DNA from: CAVSWN01 sp046728115
GTDB taxonomy: Bacteria; Acidobacteriota; Vicinamibacteria; Vicinamibacterales; CAVVIG01
Assembly: GCA_046728115.1 (NCBI GenBank)
Contig: JBKPDW010000558.1
Coordinates: forward strand, 1 to 12,217
Direction of reading: 5' to 3'
DNA: 12,217 nucleotides
Shown here: positions 1 to 6,374 of the stretch, piece after piece
Layout: each line of letters begins with the position of its first letter
How positions within the stretch are numbered: position 1 is the first letter of the stretch
Program-made: the position numbers and the translations under genes
Notes under the pieces: generated by a model
Seen by the model: the letters and a program-made list of their open reading frames with translations, nothing else
Told to the model about the DNA's origin: nothing
The model's database searches: none

Positions 1-78
1 GTCAAGAACGTGTCACGGACACACCTTGACCGCAATCGATGAAACGGGCAACATAGGCGCCCGCGCGCAGGCGTAGGC
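1..78 (+). other. Upstream edge; possible 3' tail of another gene
   Basis: These bases lie before the first complete gene. One plus-strand frame is open from base 1 and stops with TGA at 40-42, giving a 13-residue tail (VKNVSRTHLDRNR). It loosely resembles the C-terminal tail of A2 (LKNMTAGATRER), so a further family A gene could end here. A second frame is open to a TAG at 74-76, so the choice is not forced. A TTGACC at 26-31 could be a -35 box, but the matching -10 position (49-54, CAACAT) is poor. No firm feature can be called. Confidence 0.2.
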
Positions 79-954
79 ATGAGCCGATTCCCGGCGGCGG
101 CAGCGATTATCGTCACCGCAATCGCGCTCTGCCCCTCGGGCGCGCGTGCGCAGGTCGATCTGTCCGGCAGTTGGGCCCCTCGCTACCACGAAGACTTCGA
201 CGAACGAATACCCGGCCCCGAGATCGCCAATTTCCTCGGCCTCCCCATCAACGAAGCGGCGCGCCAGTGGGCCCTGAGCTGGGACGCCTCGCGTCTCACG
301 CTCCCCGAACACCAATGTCAGGTCCACAACGCGGCATACATCTACCGTGGCCCGTTGCTCCTGCGCATCTGGGAAGAGCGGGATCCGCAGAGCCAGACGC
401 TCATCGCCATCAAGAACTACATCAGCACGTACGAGCAGACCCGTACGATCTGGATGGACGGCCGCTCGCATCCGCCCGACTACGCCGCGCATACGTGGCA
501 GGGCTTCTCGACGGGAAAGTGGGAGGGAGACATGCTGACCGTGACGACCACCCACATCAAGCAAGGGTGGCATCGTCGAAACGGTCTGCCCGCGAGTGAC
601 CTGATCACGCTGACCGAGCACTTCATTCGACACGGCTCGTACCTGACGCACATCAGCGTCGTGACGGATCCCGTGTATCTCACCGAACCGCTCGTCAAGA
701 GCCAGAATTTCGTCCTCAGCGACCACGTGCTTCCCGAGACAGCGTGGCTGTGGCCCTGCCAAATCGTGGAGGAAATAGCGGGTCGACCCCAGGGCGCGGT
801 GCCGCACTATCTGCCCGGCACGAATCCGTTCGTGCATGAATTTGCCGATCACTCCGGCATACCGCTCGAAGCGACCATGGGCGGAGCCGAGACGATGTAT
901 CCCGAGTACGCGTTGAAACTGCGCCGGCCGGTACCAGGGACGACACCCAAATAA
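79..954 (+). CDS. Exported protein of unknown function, family A (A1)
   Basis: A 291-residue protein of unknown function. The ATG at 79 opens a typical signal peptide: an Arg, a hydrophobic stretch (about residues 6-18) and an ARA-Q cleavage site near residue 24, so it should be periplasmic or beyond. The mature part begins with DLSGSW (27-32), then PINEAAR (56-62), EHQC (Cys80), IWMDGRSHPPDY (124-135), HTWQGFSTGKWEGDML (138-153), TDPVYLTEPL (196-205), PC (Cys227) and GGAETMYPEY near the end. The DGR.HP...GFS.G.W.GD core recalls widespread acidobacterial hypothetical proteins without known activity. Two cysteines shared by all five relatives in the window could form a disulfide. A2, a close tandem paralogue, follows after 21 bp, and MBL1 and B1 follow that, suggesting one operon. 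No catalytic motif is recognised. Its ribosome-binding site is weak. Confidence 0.9.
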   Translation: MSRFPAAAAIIVTAIALCPSGARAQVDLSGSWAPRYHEDFDERIPGPEIANFLGLPINEAARQWALSWDASRLTLPEHQCQVHNAAYIYRGPLLLRIWEERDPQSQTLIAIKNYISTYEQTRTIWMDGRSHPPDYAAHTWQGFSTGKWEGDMLTVTTTHIKQGWHRRNGLPASDLITLTEHFIRHGSYLTHISVVTDPVYLTEPLVKSQNFVLSDHVLPETAWLWPCQIVEEIAGRPQGAVPHYLPGTNPFVHEFADHSGIPLEATMGGAETMYPEYALKLRRPVPGTTPK

Positions 955-975
955 CGGCATGGGACGCCACATCAC

Positions 976-1887
976 GTGAGAGACGCATTCGCGCGGCGCG
1001 TGGCTCGCCTGGCAGCAGCGGTCCTGTTCGCGGCGGCAGCGACGGTCCCGGCGATCCTGACGCTGTTCGCGCAGACACAGCTGAACACCGCCGGGTACGA
1101 TCTCGCGGGCGAGTGGGCGCCGCGCTTTCACGAGGATCAGCCGGAGCGGATTCCTGGTCCAGAAATTGGTGATTACCTCGGGCTGCCGATCAACGAGGCG
1201 GCGCGGCTGCACGCGGACAGCTGGGATGCGTCCATCCTCACGCTGCCCGAACACCAGTGCAAACCGCATCCGTCCGACTACTCGCCGCGCGGTCCCGCGA
1301 ATCTGCGAATCTGGAAAGAGGTCGATACCGCCTCGCAACAACTGATCGCCTACCACACTCATATCTCCTGGCAGGCTCCAGAGCGGGCGATCTGGATGGA
1401 CGGCCGTCCGCATCCTCCGGACTACGCGGCGCACACATGGCAGGGCTTTTCCACGGGCCGATGGGACGGCGACATGCTCACGATAACGACCACTCATCTG
1501 AAGATGGGATGGATTCGGCGAAACGGCGTTCCGCGCAGCGACCGGGCCACGGTCACTGAACATCTGGTCCGTCACGGCGAGTACCTCACGTGGATCGTGG
1601 TCATCGACGATCCCGTCTACCTCACGGAACCGTTCATCCGAACCACGAATTTCGTCCTGGATCCTCATCAGCAAATCGCGCCGTATCCGTGCCAGATCGT
1701 CGAGGAAATCGACCGGCCGCAGGGGGCCGTTCCGCATCATCTGCCCGGCCAGAACCCGTTCCTGCTCGAGTTTCCAACGAAGAACGCCGTTCCCGCCGAG
1801 GCGGCCCGCGGAGGTGCGGAGACCATGTATCCGGAGTATCAACTGAAGCTGAAAAACATGACGGCCGGAGCGACACGTGAACGCTAA
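976..1887 (+). CDS. Exported protein of unknown function, family A (A2)
   Basis: A 303-residue paralogue of A1, clearly similar along its whole length by eye. The likely start is GTG at 976; an in-frame GTG at 1000 is an alternative. Either gives an Arg-containing N-terminus, a hydrophobic segment (about 11-31) and cleavage near FA-QT (32/33). Landmarks match A1: DLAGEW (42-47), LPINEAAR (70-77), EHQC (Cys95), IWMDGRPHPPDYAAHTWQGF (139-158), RRNGVP (181-186), DDPVYLTEPF (211-220), PC (Cys239) and GGAETMYPEY (279-288). The stretch after Cys239, rich in Pro and His (RPQGAVPHHLPGQNPF), is present in A proteins and missing in B proteins. The gene starts 21 bp after A1 and overlaps the MBL1 start by 11 bp. 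The A1/A2 pair looks like a tandem duplication that has since diverged. Function unknown; a binding or scaffold role for the neighbouring hydrolase is only a guess. Confidence 0.9.
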   Translation: MRDAFARRVARLAAAVLFAAAATVPAILTLFAQTQLNTAGYDLAGEWAPRFHEDQPERIPGPEIGDYLGLPINEAARLHADSWDASILTLPEHQCKPHPSDYSPRGPANLRIWKEVDTASQQLIAYHTHISWQAPERAIWMDGRPHPPDYAAHTWQGFSTGRWDGDMLTITTTHLKMGWIRRNGVPRSDRATVTEHLVRHGEYLTWIVVIDDPVYLTEPFIRTTNFVLDPHQQIAPYPCQIVEEIDRPQGAVPHHLPGQNPFLLEFPTKNAVPAEAARGGAETMYPEYQLKLKNMTAGATRER

Positions 1888-2857
1888 TCGCCGCATCGCG
1901 ACCATGCCAACGATCCTGGGCGTGACGGCCGCTCTCGCCTGGCTGACGACGTCTTCGCACGCGCTGGACGCCGAGATCCACGTTCTGCCGGTACAAGGGA
2001 ACGTGTACATGCTCGTCGGGACCGGAGGCGGCAACATCACGGTGCAGGCGGGCGACGACGGCGTGCTTCTCGTGGACGCGTCGGTCGAGACGTTGAGCGA
2101 AGGCGTCCTGAAGGCCGTCCGCTCGATATCCGCGAAGCCGATCCGCTACATCATCGACACGCACGCGCACGCCGATCACGTCGGCGGCAATGCGGCAATC
2201 GCGAAGCAGGGCGCAACGATCATGGGCGGTAACATGGGCCAGCCGTATTCGGGGGCCGCAATTCTCGCGCACGAAAACGTGCTGACTCGGATGAGCGCGC
2301 CGACCGGACAGCAGGCACCCTTCCCGACGGCGGCGTGGCCGACCGACACGTACTTCACCAAAAGGAAAGACCTGTTCTTCAACGGCGAGGCCATCCAGAT
2401 TCTGCACCAGCCGGCGGCGCACACCGACGGCGACAGCCTCGTGTTCTTCAGACGGTCGGACGTGCTGAGCGCCGGCGACGTGTTCATGACGACGACATAT
2501 CCCGTCATCGACCTCGAGCGCGGGGGCACCATTCAGGGTGTGATCGCCGCCTTGAACAACATCCTCGATATCGCGATTCCCAAAGACAAGCAGGAGGGCG
2601 GGACGTACGTGATCCCGGGACACGGCCGGCTCTCCGATGAAGCCGATGTGCTCGAGTATCGCGACATGCTGACGATCATCCGCGATCGCATTCAGGATCT
2701 GATCAGGAAAGGCGCCACGCTCGACCAGGTGAAGGCGGCGCGTCCTACGCTCGACTACGAGGGCCGCTACGGCGCGATAGAGGGTTCATGGACCACCGAC
2801 GCGTTCATTGAGGCCGCTTACCGCAACCTCAGTTCCACTCAGTCCAAGAGTCGTTGA
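1877..2857 (+). CDS. Exported metallo-beta-lactamase-fold hydrolase (MBL1)
   Basis: A 326-residue MBL-fold metal-dependent hydrolase. The binuclear metal site is complete: Asp67 (LLVDAS), H96-A-H98-A-D100-H101, His182 (AHTDGD), Asp201 (AGD) and His249 (PGHGRLSD). These are the five standard MBL motifs, so it should be an active zinc-type hydrolase. Starting at GTG 1877 gives a signal peptide with cleavage near SHA-LD (29/30); a GGAG six bases upstream (1867-1870) supports this start over ATG 1904, which has no such signal. It therefore acts in the periplasm. The general type resembles the SoxH-like/'quinoprotein relay' MBL proteins and subclass B3-like enzymes, but the substrate is unknown and beta-lactam cleavage should not be assumed. 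It overlaps A2 by 11 bp and shares one base with the B1 start, implying translational coupling. A paralogue (MBL2) lies in the opposing operon. Confidence 0.92.
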   Translation: MNANRRIATMPTILGVTAALAWLTTSSHALDAEIHVLPVQGNVYMLVGTGGGNITVQAGDDGVLLVDASVETLSEGVLKAVRSISAKPIRYIIDTHAHADHVGGNAAIAKQGATIMGGNMGQPYSGAAILAHENVLTRMSAPTGQQAPFPTAAWPTDTYFTKRKDLFFNGEAIQILHQPAAHTDGDSLVFFRRSDVLSAGDVFMTTTYPVIDLERGGTIQGVIAALNNILDIAIPKDKQEGGTYVIPGHGRLSDEADVLEYRDMLTIIRDRIQDLIRKGATLDQVKAARPTLDYEGRYGAIEGSWTTDAFIEAAYRNLSSTQSKSR

Positions 2858-3660
2858 TGCGCACGCTGACGCCGCTCGCGGCGCTCTTGCTCGCGTCGTT
2901 CCCGATCGCCGCCGGCGGCCAGCGTGCCGAACCACCTCAGCCAGCGCCAGCGGCGCGGACGCTCGCGCCGATCGATCTCACCGGCTACTGGGTGTCGGTC
3001 GTAACCGAAGATTGGCGGTATCGAATGGTGACGCCGAAGAAGGGCGACTATGCCAGCGTGCCGCTCAACGCCGCCGCGCGACGGGTGGCCGACGCCTGGG
3101 ATCCCTCGAAAGACGAAACGGCCGGAGACGCCTGCAAGTCGTACGGTGTCGGCAATGTCATGCGAGTCCCCGGCCGGGCGCACATCACCTGGGAGGACGA
3201 CAACACGCTCAAGATCGAGACCGACGCGGGCAGGCAAACGAGACTCCTGCATTTTGGCGACACGGCGCCGCCGCCGGGCGACGCAGGTTGGCAGGGCTAC
3301 TCGCTTGCCCGCTGGGAGATCGCAGGTCCACAGCGCCGTGGCGGCGCGGCGCCCCCTCCGCCGCCCGATGGCCAGAGCCGGGGGCGAGGAGCACCGGCGG
3401 CACGTGGCGGATCGCTCAAAGTCGTGACGACGCACATGAAGGCCGGATATCTGCGCAAGAACGGCGTACCGTACAGCGAAAATGCCAGCGTCATCGAGTA
3501 CTTCGATCGCCACACCGAGGCGAACGGCGATCAATGGTTCACGGTGACGACGATCGTCGACGATCCGAAATACCTCACCGAGCCGTTCATCACGAGTTCC
3601 CACTTCAAGAAAGAGCCGAACGGCGACAAGTGGAGGCCGTCGCCCTGCACGGCGAGCTGA
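2857..3660 (+). CDS. Exported protein of unknown function, family B (B1)
   Basis: A 267-residue exported protein. The ATG at 2857 shares its A with the MBL1 stop (TGATG), and an AAGAG at 2846-2850 is a suitable ribosome-binding site. The N-terminus is hydrophobic (about 4-19), with cleavage probably before Gln22. A Pro/Ala-rich stretch (25-37) leads to IDLTGYW (39-45), VPLNAAARR (68-76), Cys93, PGRAHITWEDD (105-115), WQGYS (145-149), a Gly/Pro/Arg-rich linker (about 155-185), YLRKNGVP (198-205), DDPKYLTEPFI (235-245) and Cys264 three residues from the end. The order of these landmarks matches family A, so A and B look homologous, with B lacking A's C-terminal 60 or so residues. Last gene of the plus-strand operon, 21 bp from the end of the convergent cupin gene. 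Function unknown. Confidence 0.88.
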   Translation: MRTLTPLAALLLASFPIAAGGQRAEPPQPAPAARTLAPIDLTGYWVSVVTEDWRYRMVTPKKGDYASVPLNAAARRVADAWDPSKDETAGDACKSYGVGNVMRVPGRAHITWEDDNTLKIETDAGRQTRLLHFGDTAPPPGDAGWQGYSLARWEIAGPQRRGGAAPPPPPDGQSRGRGAPAARGGSLKVVTTHMKAGYLRKNGVPYSENASVIEYFDRHTEANGDQWFTVTTIVDDPKYLTEPFITSSHFKKEPNGDKWRPSPCTAS

Positions 3661-3681
3661 TCTTCGAGGATCCGCGACGCC

Positions 3682-4020
3682 TCAAAGCTTCGGCACGATC
3701 AGATGAAAAAGCTTCAGCGGCCCGGACCCCGCGTGCGAGACGCGCGCCGTCTCCGAGGGTCCAAGGTAGACGCCGGCGCCCTTGCCGACGCGATGGTCGG
3801 CGCCCTTCAGCGTGATGTCGGCCTCGCCCTCCATCACGTAGACCAGGTGGTGAACCGTCGGATCACCGGCGTCGAGGCGATCGCCGGGATTCAGCCAGTG
3901 CAGTCTGGCCACGACGTTCTTCGCGCCGGCAAGGCGGTCATTCAGAATCTCGGCGACTTCGCCACCATCGGCGACCTTCGTGCGAGGAATCCGGTTCGTG
4001 TCGATGTAGGTGTTCGCCAT
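3682..4020 (-). CDS. Small cupin-fold protein with a degenerate metal site
   Basis: A 112-residue single-domain cupin, cytoplasmic by the lack of a signal peptide. The start is ATG at 4020, overlapping the stop of the upstream cupin gene as TGATG; an in-frame upstream extension of 13 residues is unlikely because it lies wholly inside that gene. The cupin core is seen in HHLVYVMEGEADITLKG (57-73) and GAGVYLGPSETARVSHAG (81-98). Aligning on Gly65 of the VMEG turn, the two usual His of the HxH motif fall on Gly52 and Pro54, and the usual Glu falls on His58; only His58 and His96 could bind a metal. So metal binding may be altered or lost, making this a binding or regulatory cupin or one with an unusual ligand set. 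Last gene of the minus-strand operon. Substrate unknown. Confidence 0.85.
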   Translation of the reverse strand: MANTYIDTNRIPRTKVADGGEVAEILNDRLAGAKNVVARLHWLNPGDRLDAGDPTVHHLVYVMEGEADITLKGADHRVGKGAGVYLGPSETARVSHAGSGPLKLFHLIVPKL

Positions 4021-4439
4021 CAGCTCTGGACCCACACGCTTCCGTCGACGCGCTCCCATCTCAGCTCGTCCGGCGTGCCGTCGAGGATGTGCGTCTTGAA
4101 CCGGTTCGGCGCCTGAAACTCGAAGTAGAACAGTTCGTTGTCGGGATTGGAGCGGAGGCGATGGCGCGTTTCGGCGGGAATGAACACCATTGCGCCCGGA
4201 CCGACGTTCTCGATGCCCTCGGGCGTTTCCACCGTGCCTTTGCCTTCGATGATGAAGTAGAAGTGCTCGCAGATCTCGTGATAGTGATACGGCGACGCGA
4301 CGTCCGGCTTATAGCGCATCACACCCGCGAGCAAATCATCAATGCGCGTGAGTTCCTTGTTCACGAAGAACGTGCGTTCGCGTCCGGGCACGACGGAAAC
4401 CAGCCGCGGTAGGCGATCCTGGTGAAAGATGTACGCCAT
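4020..4439 (-). CDS. Small cupin-fold protein with a likely metal site
   Basis: A 139-residue single-domain cupin without a signal peptide. The first cupin motif is PYHYHEICEHFYFIIEGKG (50-68) and the second is GPGAMVFIPAETRHRL (80-95). Likely metal ligands are His52, His54, Glu58 (or His59) and His93, the usual 3-His/1-Glu pattern, with one extra residue between the Glu and the Gly compared with the standard motif. Cupins of this size include dioxygenases, isomerases and sugar or small-acid binding proteins, so the reaction cannot be named. Ribosome-binding signals before ATG 4439 are weak. It lies 33 bp after B2 and shares one base with the next cupin gene, so the pair is probably made together, perhaps as a heteromer or as two steps of one path. 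It belongs to the operon headed by the TonB-dependent receptor. Confidence 0.88.
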   Translation of the reverse strand: MAYIFHQDRLPRLVSVVPGRERTFFVNKELTRIDDLLAGVMRYKPDVASPYHYHEICEHFYFIIEGKGTVETPEGIENVGPGAMVFIPAETRHRLRSNPDNELFYFEFQAPNRFKTHILDGTPDELRWERVDGSVWVQS

Positions 4440-4472
4440 AGGGAGTGGTCCGCTGGAATTGGCCAGCCCCTG

Positions 4473-5267
4473 TCAGGGCGCTTCGCACGGAGTCGGCCGC
4501 CACCCGTTGTTGTCCGGCTGCTTGCGGAACTGCACGCTGCGCACGTAAGGCTGCGCGAGGTACTCCGGATCGTCGAGGATATTGGTCACGACCAGATAGT
4601 CCACGCCTTCGTCTGCCAGCGTCGTCCAGTATTCGGTGAGAACGGCGTTCTGGCCGTACGGCACGCCGTTCCGACGGAAATATCCCGGCCGCAGGCGCGT
4701 CGTGACGGTCTTGAGCGATCCGTGCGCTGGCTTGACGTTGGACGGACGGCCGCGTCTGCCGCCGCCGGCGCCGTCCATCTCCCACTCGGCGATCGAGTAG
4801 CCCTGCCACGACGGCGGTTCGTTGGTCTGCGGCGCGCTGCCGCCGAAGCGCAATACTCGCGTCTGCGTCCCCGCGTCGGCTTCGACGACGAGCGTGCGGT
4901 CGTCCTGCCAGCTGATGTGGAGCCGTCCAGGCCTGTGCATCAAGCCGCCCGCGCCGTAGGCGCGGCACTGCTCGCCGGCCGCCCGGTCCTTCTCCGGGTC
5001 CCACTCGTTGGCGACGCGTCGCCCCTCTGCGTTGACGGGCAGATACAGCACGTCGCCTTTCGGCGGTGTCACCATCCGCCACCGCCAATCGTCCGTGACG
5101 AGCGACACCCAATAGCCGGCGAGATCGATTGGCGCGGCCGTTCGCGGCGCTGGTGGAGGGCCTTGCGGCACCCCGCCACGCCCGCGCTGCGCCTGAAGGC
5201 TCGCAGCTGATATCGCCAGCAGCGCCGTCAAGCCGGCGATCGCGATTGCCCGATCGCGCATCATCAT
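4473..5267 (-). CDS. Exported protein of unknown function, family B (B2)
   Basis: A 264-residue counterpart of B1 in the opposing operon. Three consecutive ATGs (5267, 5264, 5261) overlap the MBL2 stop; I take the first, and the true start is uncertain by one or two codons. The signal peptide (hydrophobic about 8-25, cleavage near LQA-QR at 27) is followed by a Gly/Pro-rich stretch, IDLAGYWVSLVTDDWRWRM (47-65), LPVNAEGRR (76-84), Cys101, RPGRLHISWQDDRTL (112-126), WQGYSIAEWE (154-163), a Gly/Arg linker (165-183), FRRNGVPYG (197-205), LDDPEYLAQPYV (231-242) and Cys261 four residues from the end. Similarity to B1 is obvious throughout except in the linker. Translational coupling to MBL2 mirrors the B1-MBL1 arrangement, suggesting the two products act together outside the cytoplasm. 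Function unknown. Confidence 0.87.
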   Translation of the reverse strand: MMMRDRAIAIAGLTALLAISAASLQAQRGRGGVPQGPPPAPRTAAPIDLAGYWVSLVTDDWRWRMVTPPKGDVLYLPVNAEGRRVANEWDPEKDRAAGEQCRAYGAGGLMHRPGRLHISWQDDRTLVVEADAGTQTRVLRFGGSAPQTNEPPSWQGYSIAEWEMDGAGGGRRGRPSNVKPAHGSLKTVTTRLRPGYFRRNGVPYGQNAVLTEYWTTLADEGVDYLVVTNILDDPEYLAQPYVRSVQFRKQPDNNGWRPTPCEAP

Positions 5268-6364
5268 TTCTGGCTCGGCCTCTTGGTTGCGCCCGCTGCC
5301 TTCGGCTGCAGTGTCTTGTACACTGCTTCGACGAACCGTTCGGTCGACCAAGAACCGTTGTTGACGCCCCAGCGTGGGTCGTAATCGGCGGTGATCTTCG
5401 CCGCCTTCACCTGCTCCAGCGTCTTACCTTGCTTGATCAGTGCCTGAGCGCGATCGCGGATGATCGTCAGCATGTCGCGGTAGTACGCGAGGTCCGCGCC
5501 GTCGCTCAGCCGGCCGTGTCCAGGCACGACCATCGTGCCGCCTTCCATTCGGAACTCAGGGATTACGAGGTCGAGCATCCGGTTCGCGCCTTCGATGATG
5601 CCGTTGATACTGCCGCCGTTGTCGACGTCGATGAACGGATAGGTCGTCATCTGGAACAGATCGCCGCCGGCGATGACGTCCGAGTTGCGGAAATGGACGA
5701 TCACGTCGCCGTCGGTATGGGCGTCGGGAATGTGGATGATCTGGATGCCGTCGCCGTTGAAAAAGTGACTCAGCTTCATCGACTCCTGGTGAAAGGTGTC
5801 GGTGGGCCAGGCGCCACCGGGCGTGGCCGCCTGCGATCCGGTCGGCGCGCTCATGTGATTCAGCGTGCTCTCGTACGCGAAGATGGCCGCGCCCTGTCCG
5901 GCGTCGGCGATGTCCCCCGCGACGTTGCCGCCAGTGAACGTGCGGCCCGCTTTGGCGAGACGCTCGTTGCCGCCGGTGTGATCGGCGTGAAAGTGCGTGT
6001 TGATGATGTAGCGAATGGGCTTCGGCGGCGCCAGCGGGTTGAGCGAATTCTGAAGCGTGCCCCGAGTTTCGGCGCCCCAGCGGAGGTCGGGCGGCGCTTC
6101 TTTGAGCTGCGCCGTTCGCTGCAGCTGGCGCACCGCATCCAGCACCTTCTCGCTCATGTTCGCGAGGCCGGTGTCCACGAGCAGGACGCCATCCTTGCCC
6201 ACCGACACGACGATGTTCCCGCCGGCGCCCGCGAGCATGTACACATTGCCGCGAATCGGCAGGATTTCGATCTCCGGTCCCGCCGCTCTGGTCTGCTGGG
6301 CCCGCCCGGCGGGCGCGCCGAAAGCGGCTGCGAGCGCCAGCGTCACGAGGAGGAGTCTTTTCAT
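5264..6364 (-). CDS. Exported metallo-beta-lactamase-fold hydrolase (MBL2)
   Basis: A 366-residue MBL-fold hydrolase, paralogue of MBL1. ATG 6364 opens a clean signal peptide (MKR, then a Leu/Ala stretch to about 16, cleavage near GRA-QQ at 22), so it is periplasmic. Metal ligands: Asp64, H124-F-H126-A-D128-H129, His216 (AHTDGD), Asp235 (GGD) and His283 (PGHGRLSD). Spacing from His216 to Asp235 to His283 is identical to that of MBL1 (19 and 48 residues). The notable difference is about 31 extra residues between Asp64 and the HxHxDH motif (residues 82-113), a stretch rich in Pro, Gln and Arg that could form a surface loop near the active site. Both MBL proteins share NH/N-x-MSAPTG.Q-type and AWPTDT motifs not general to the fold. 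It sits 10 bp after A3 and overlaps B2. Substrate unknown. Confidence 0.92.
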   Translation of the reverse strand: MKRLLLVTLALAAAFGAPAGRAQQTRAAGPEIEILPIRGNVYMLAGAGGNIVVSVGKDGVLLVDTGLANMSEKVLDAVRQLQRTAQLKEAPPDLRWGAETRGTLQNSLNPLAPPKPIRYIINTHFHADHTGGNERLAKAGRTFTGGNVAGDIADAGQGAAIFAYESTLNHMSAPTGSQAATPGGAWPTDTFHQESMKLSHFFNGDGIQIIHIPDAHTDGDVIVHFRNSDVIAGGDLFQMTTYPFIDVDNGGSINGIIEGANRMLDLVIPEFRMEGGTMVVPGHGRLSDGADLAYYRDMLTIIRDRAQALIKQGKTLEQVKAAKITADYDPRWGVNNGSWSTERFVEAVYKTLQPKAAGATKRPSQK

Positions 6365-6374
6365 AGAAGTCCAG

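Noticed and set aside
26..54. Promoter candidate TTGACC with CAACAT before A1
   Set aside because: The -35-like box is good but the -10 position matches consensus at only three of six bases, and the stretch may be the end of an upstream gene.
13..2040. Long minus-strand open frame (675 codons) opposite A1, A2 and the start of MBL1
   Set aside because: It is antisense to three genes with clear signal peptides and family motifs. Its product is Arg-rich and low in recognisable domains, as expected from GC-rich antisense frames.
1877..2857. True beta-lactamase (antibiotic resistance) for MBL1, or for MBL2
   Set aside because: The metal motifs are shared by the whole fold; duplication beside unknown exported proteins and a receptor, with no resistance context, gives no support for beta-lactam cleavage.
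3663..3686. Possible two-way terminator between the convergent operons
   Set aside because: Arms TTCGAGG and CCTCAAA pair with one mismatch around a 10-base loop, but the stem is short, overlaps the cupin stop codon, and has no T-run on either side.
4469..4480. Short palindrome CCCTG-T-CAGGG at the end of B2
   Set aside because: With one central base it cannot form a hairpin with full arms, it overlaps the B2 stop codon, and no repeat of it was noticed elsewhere in the window.
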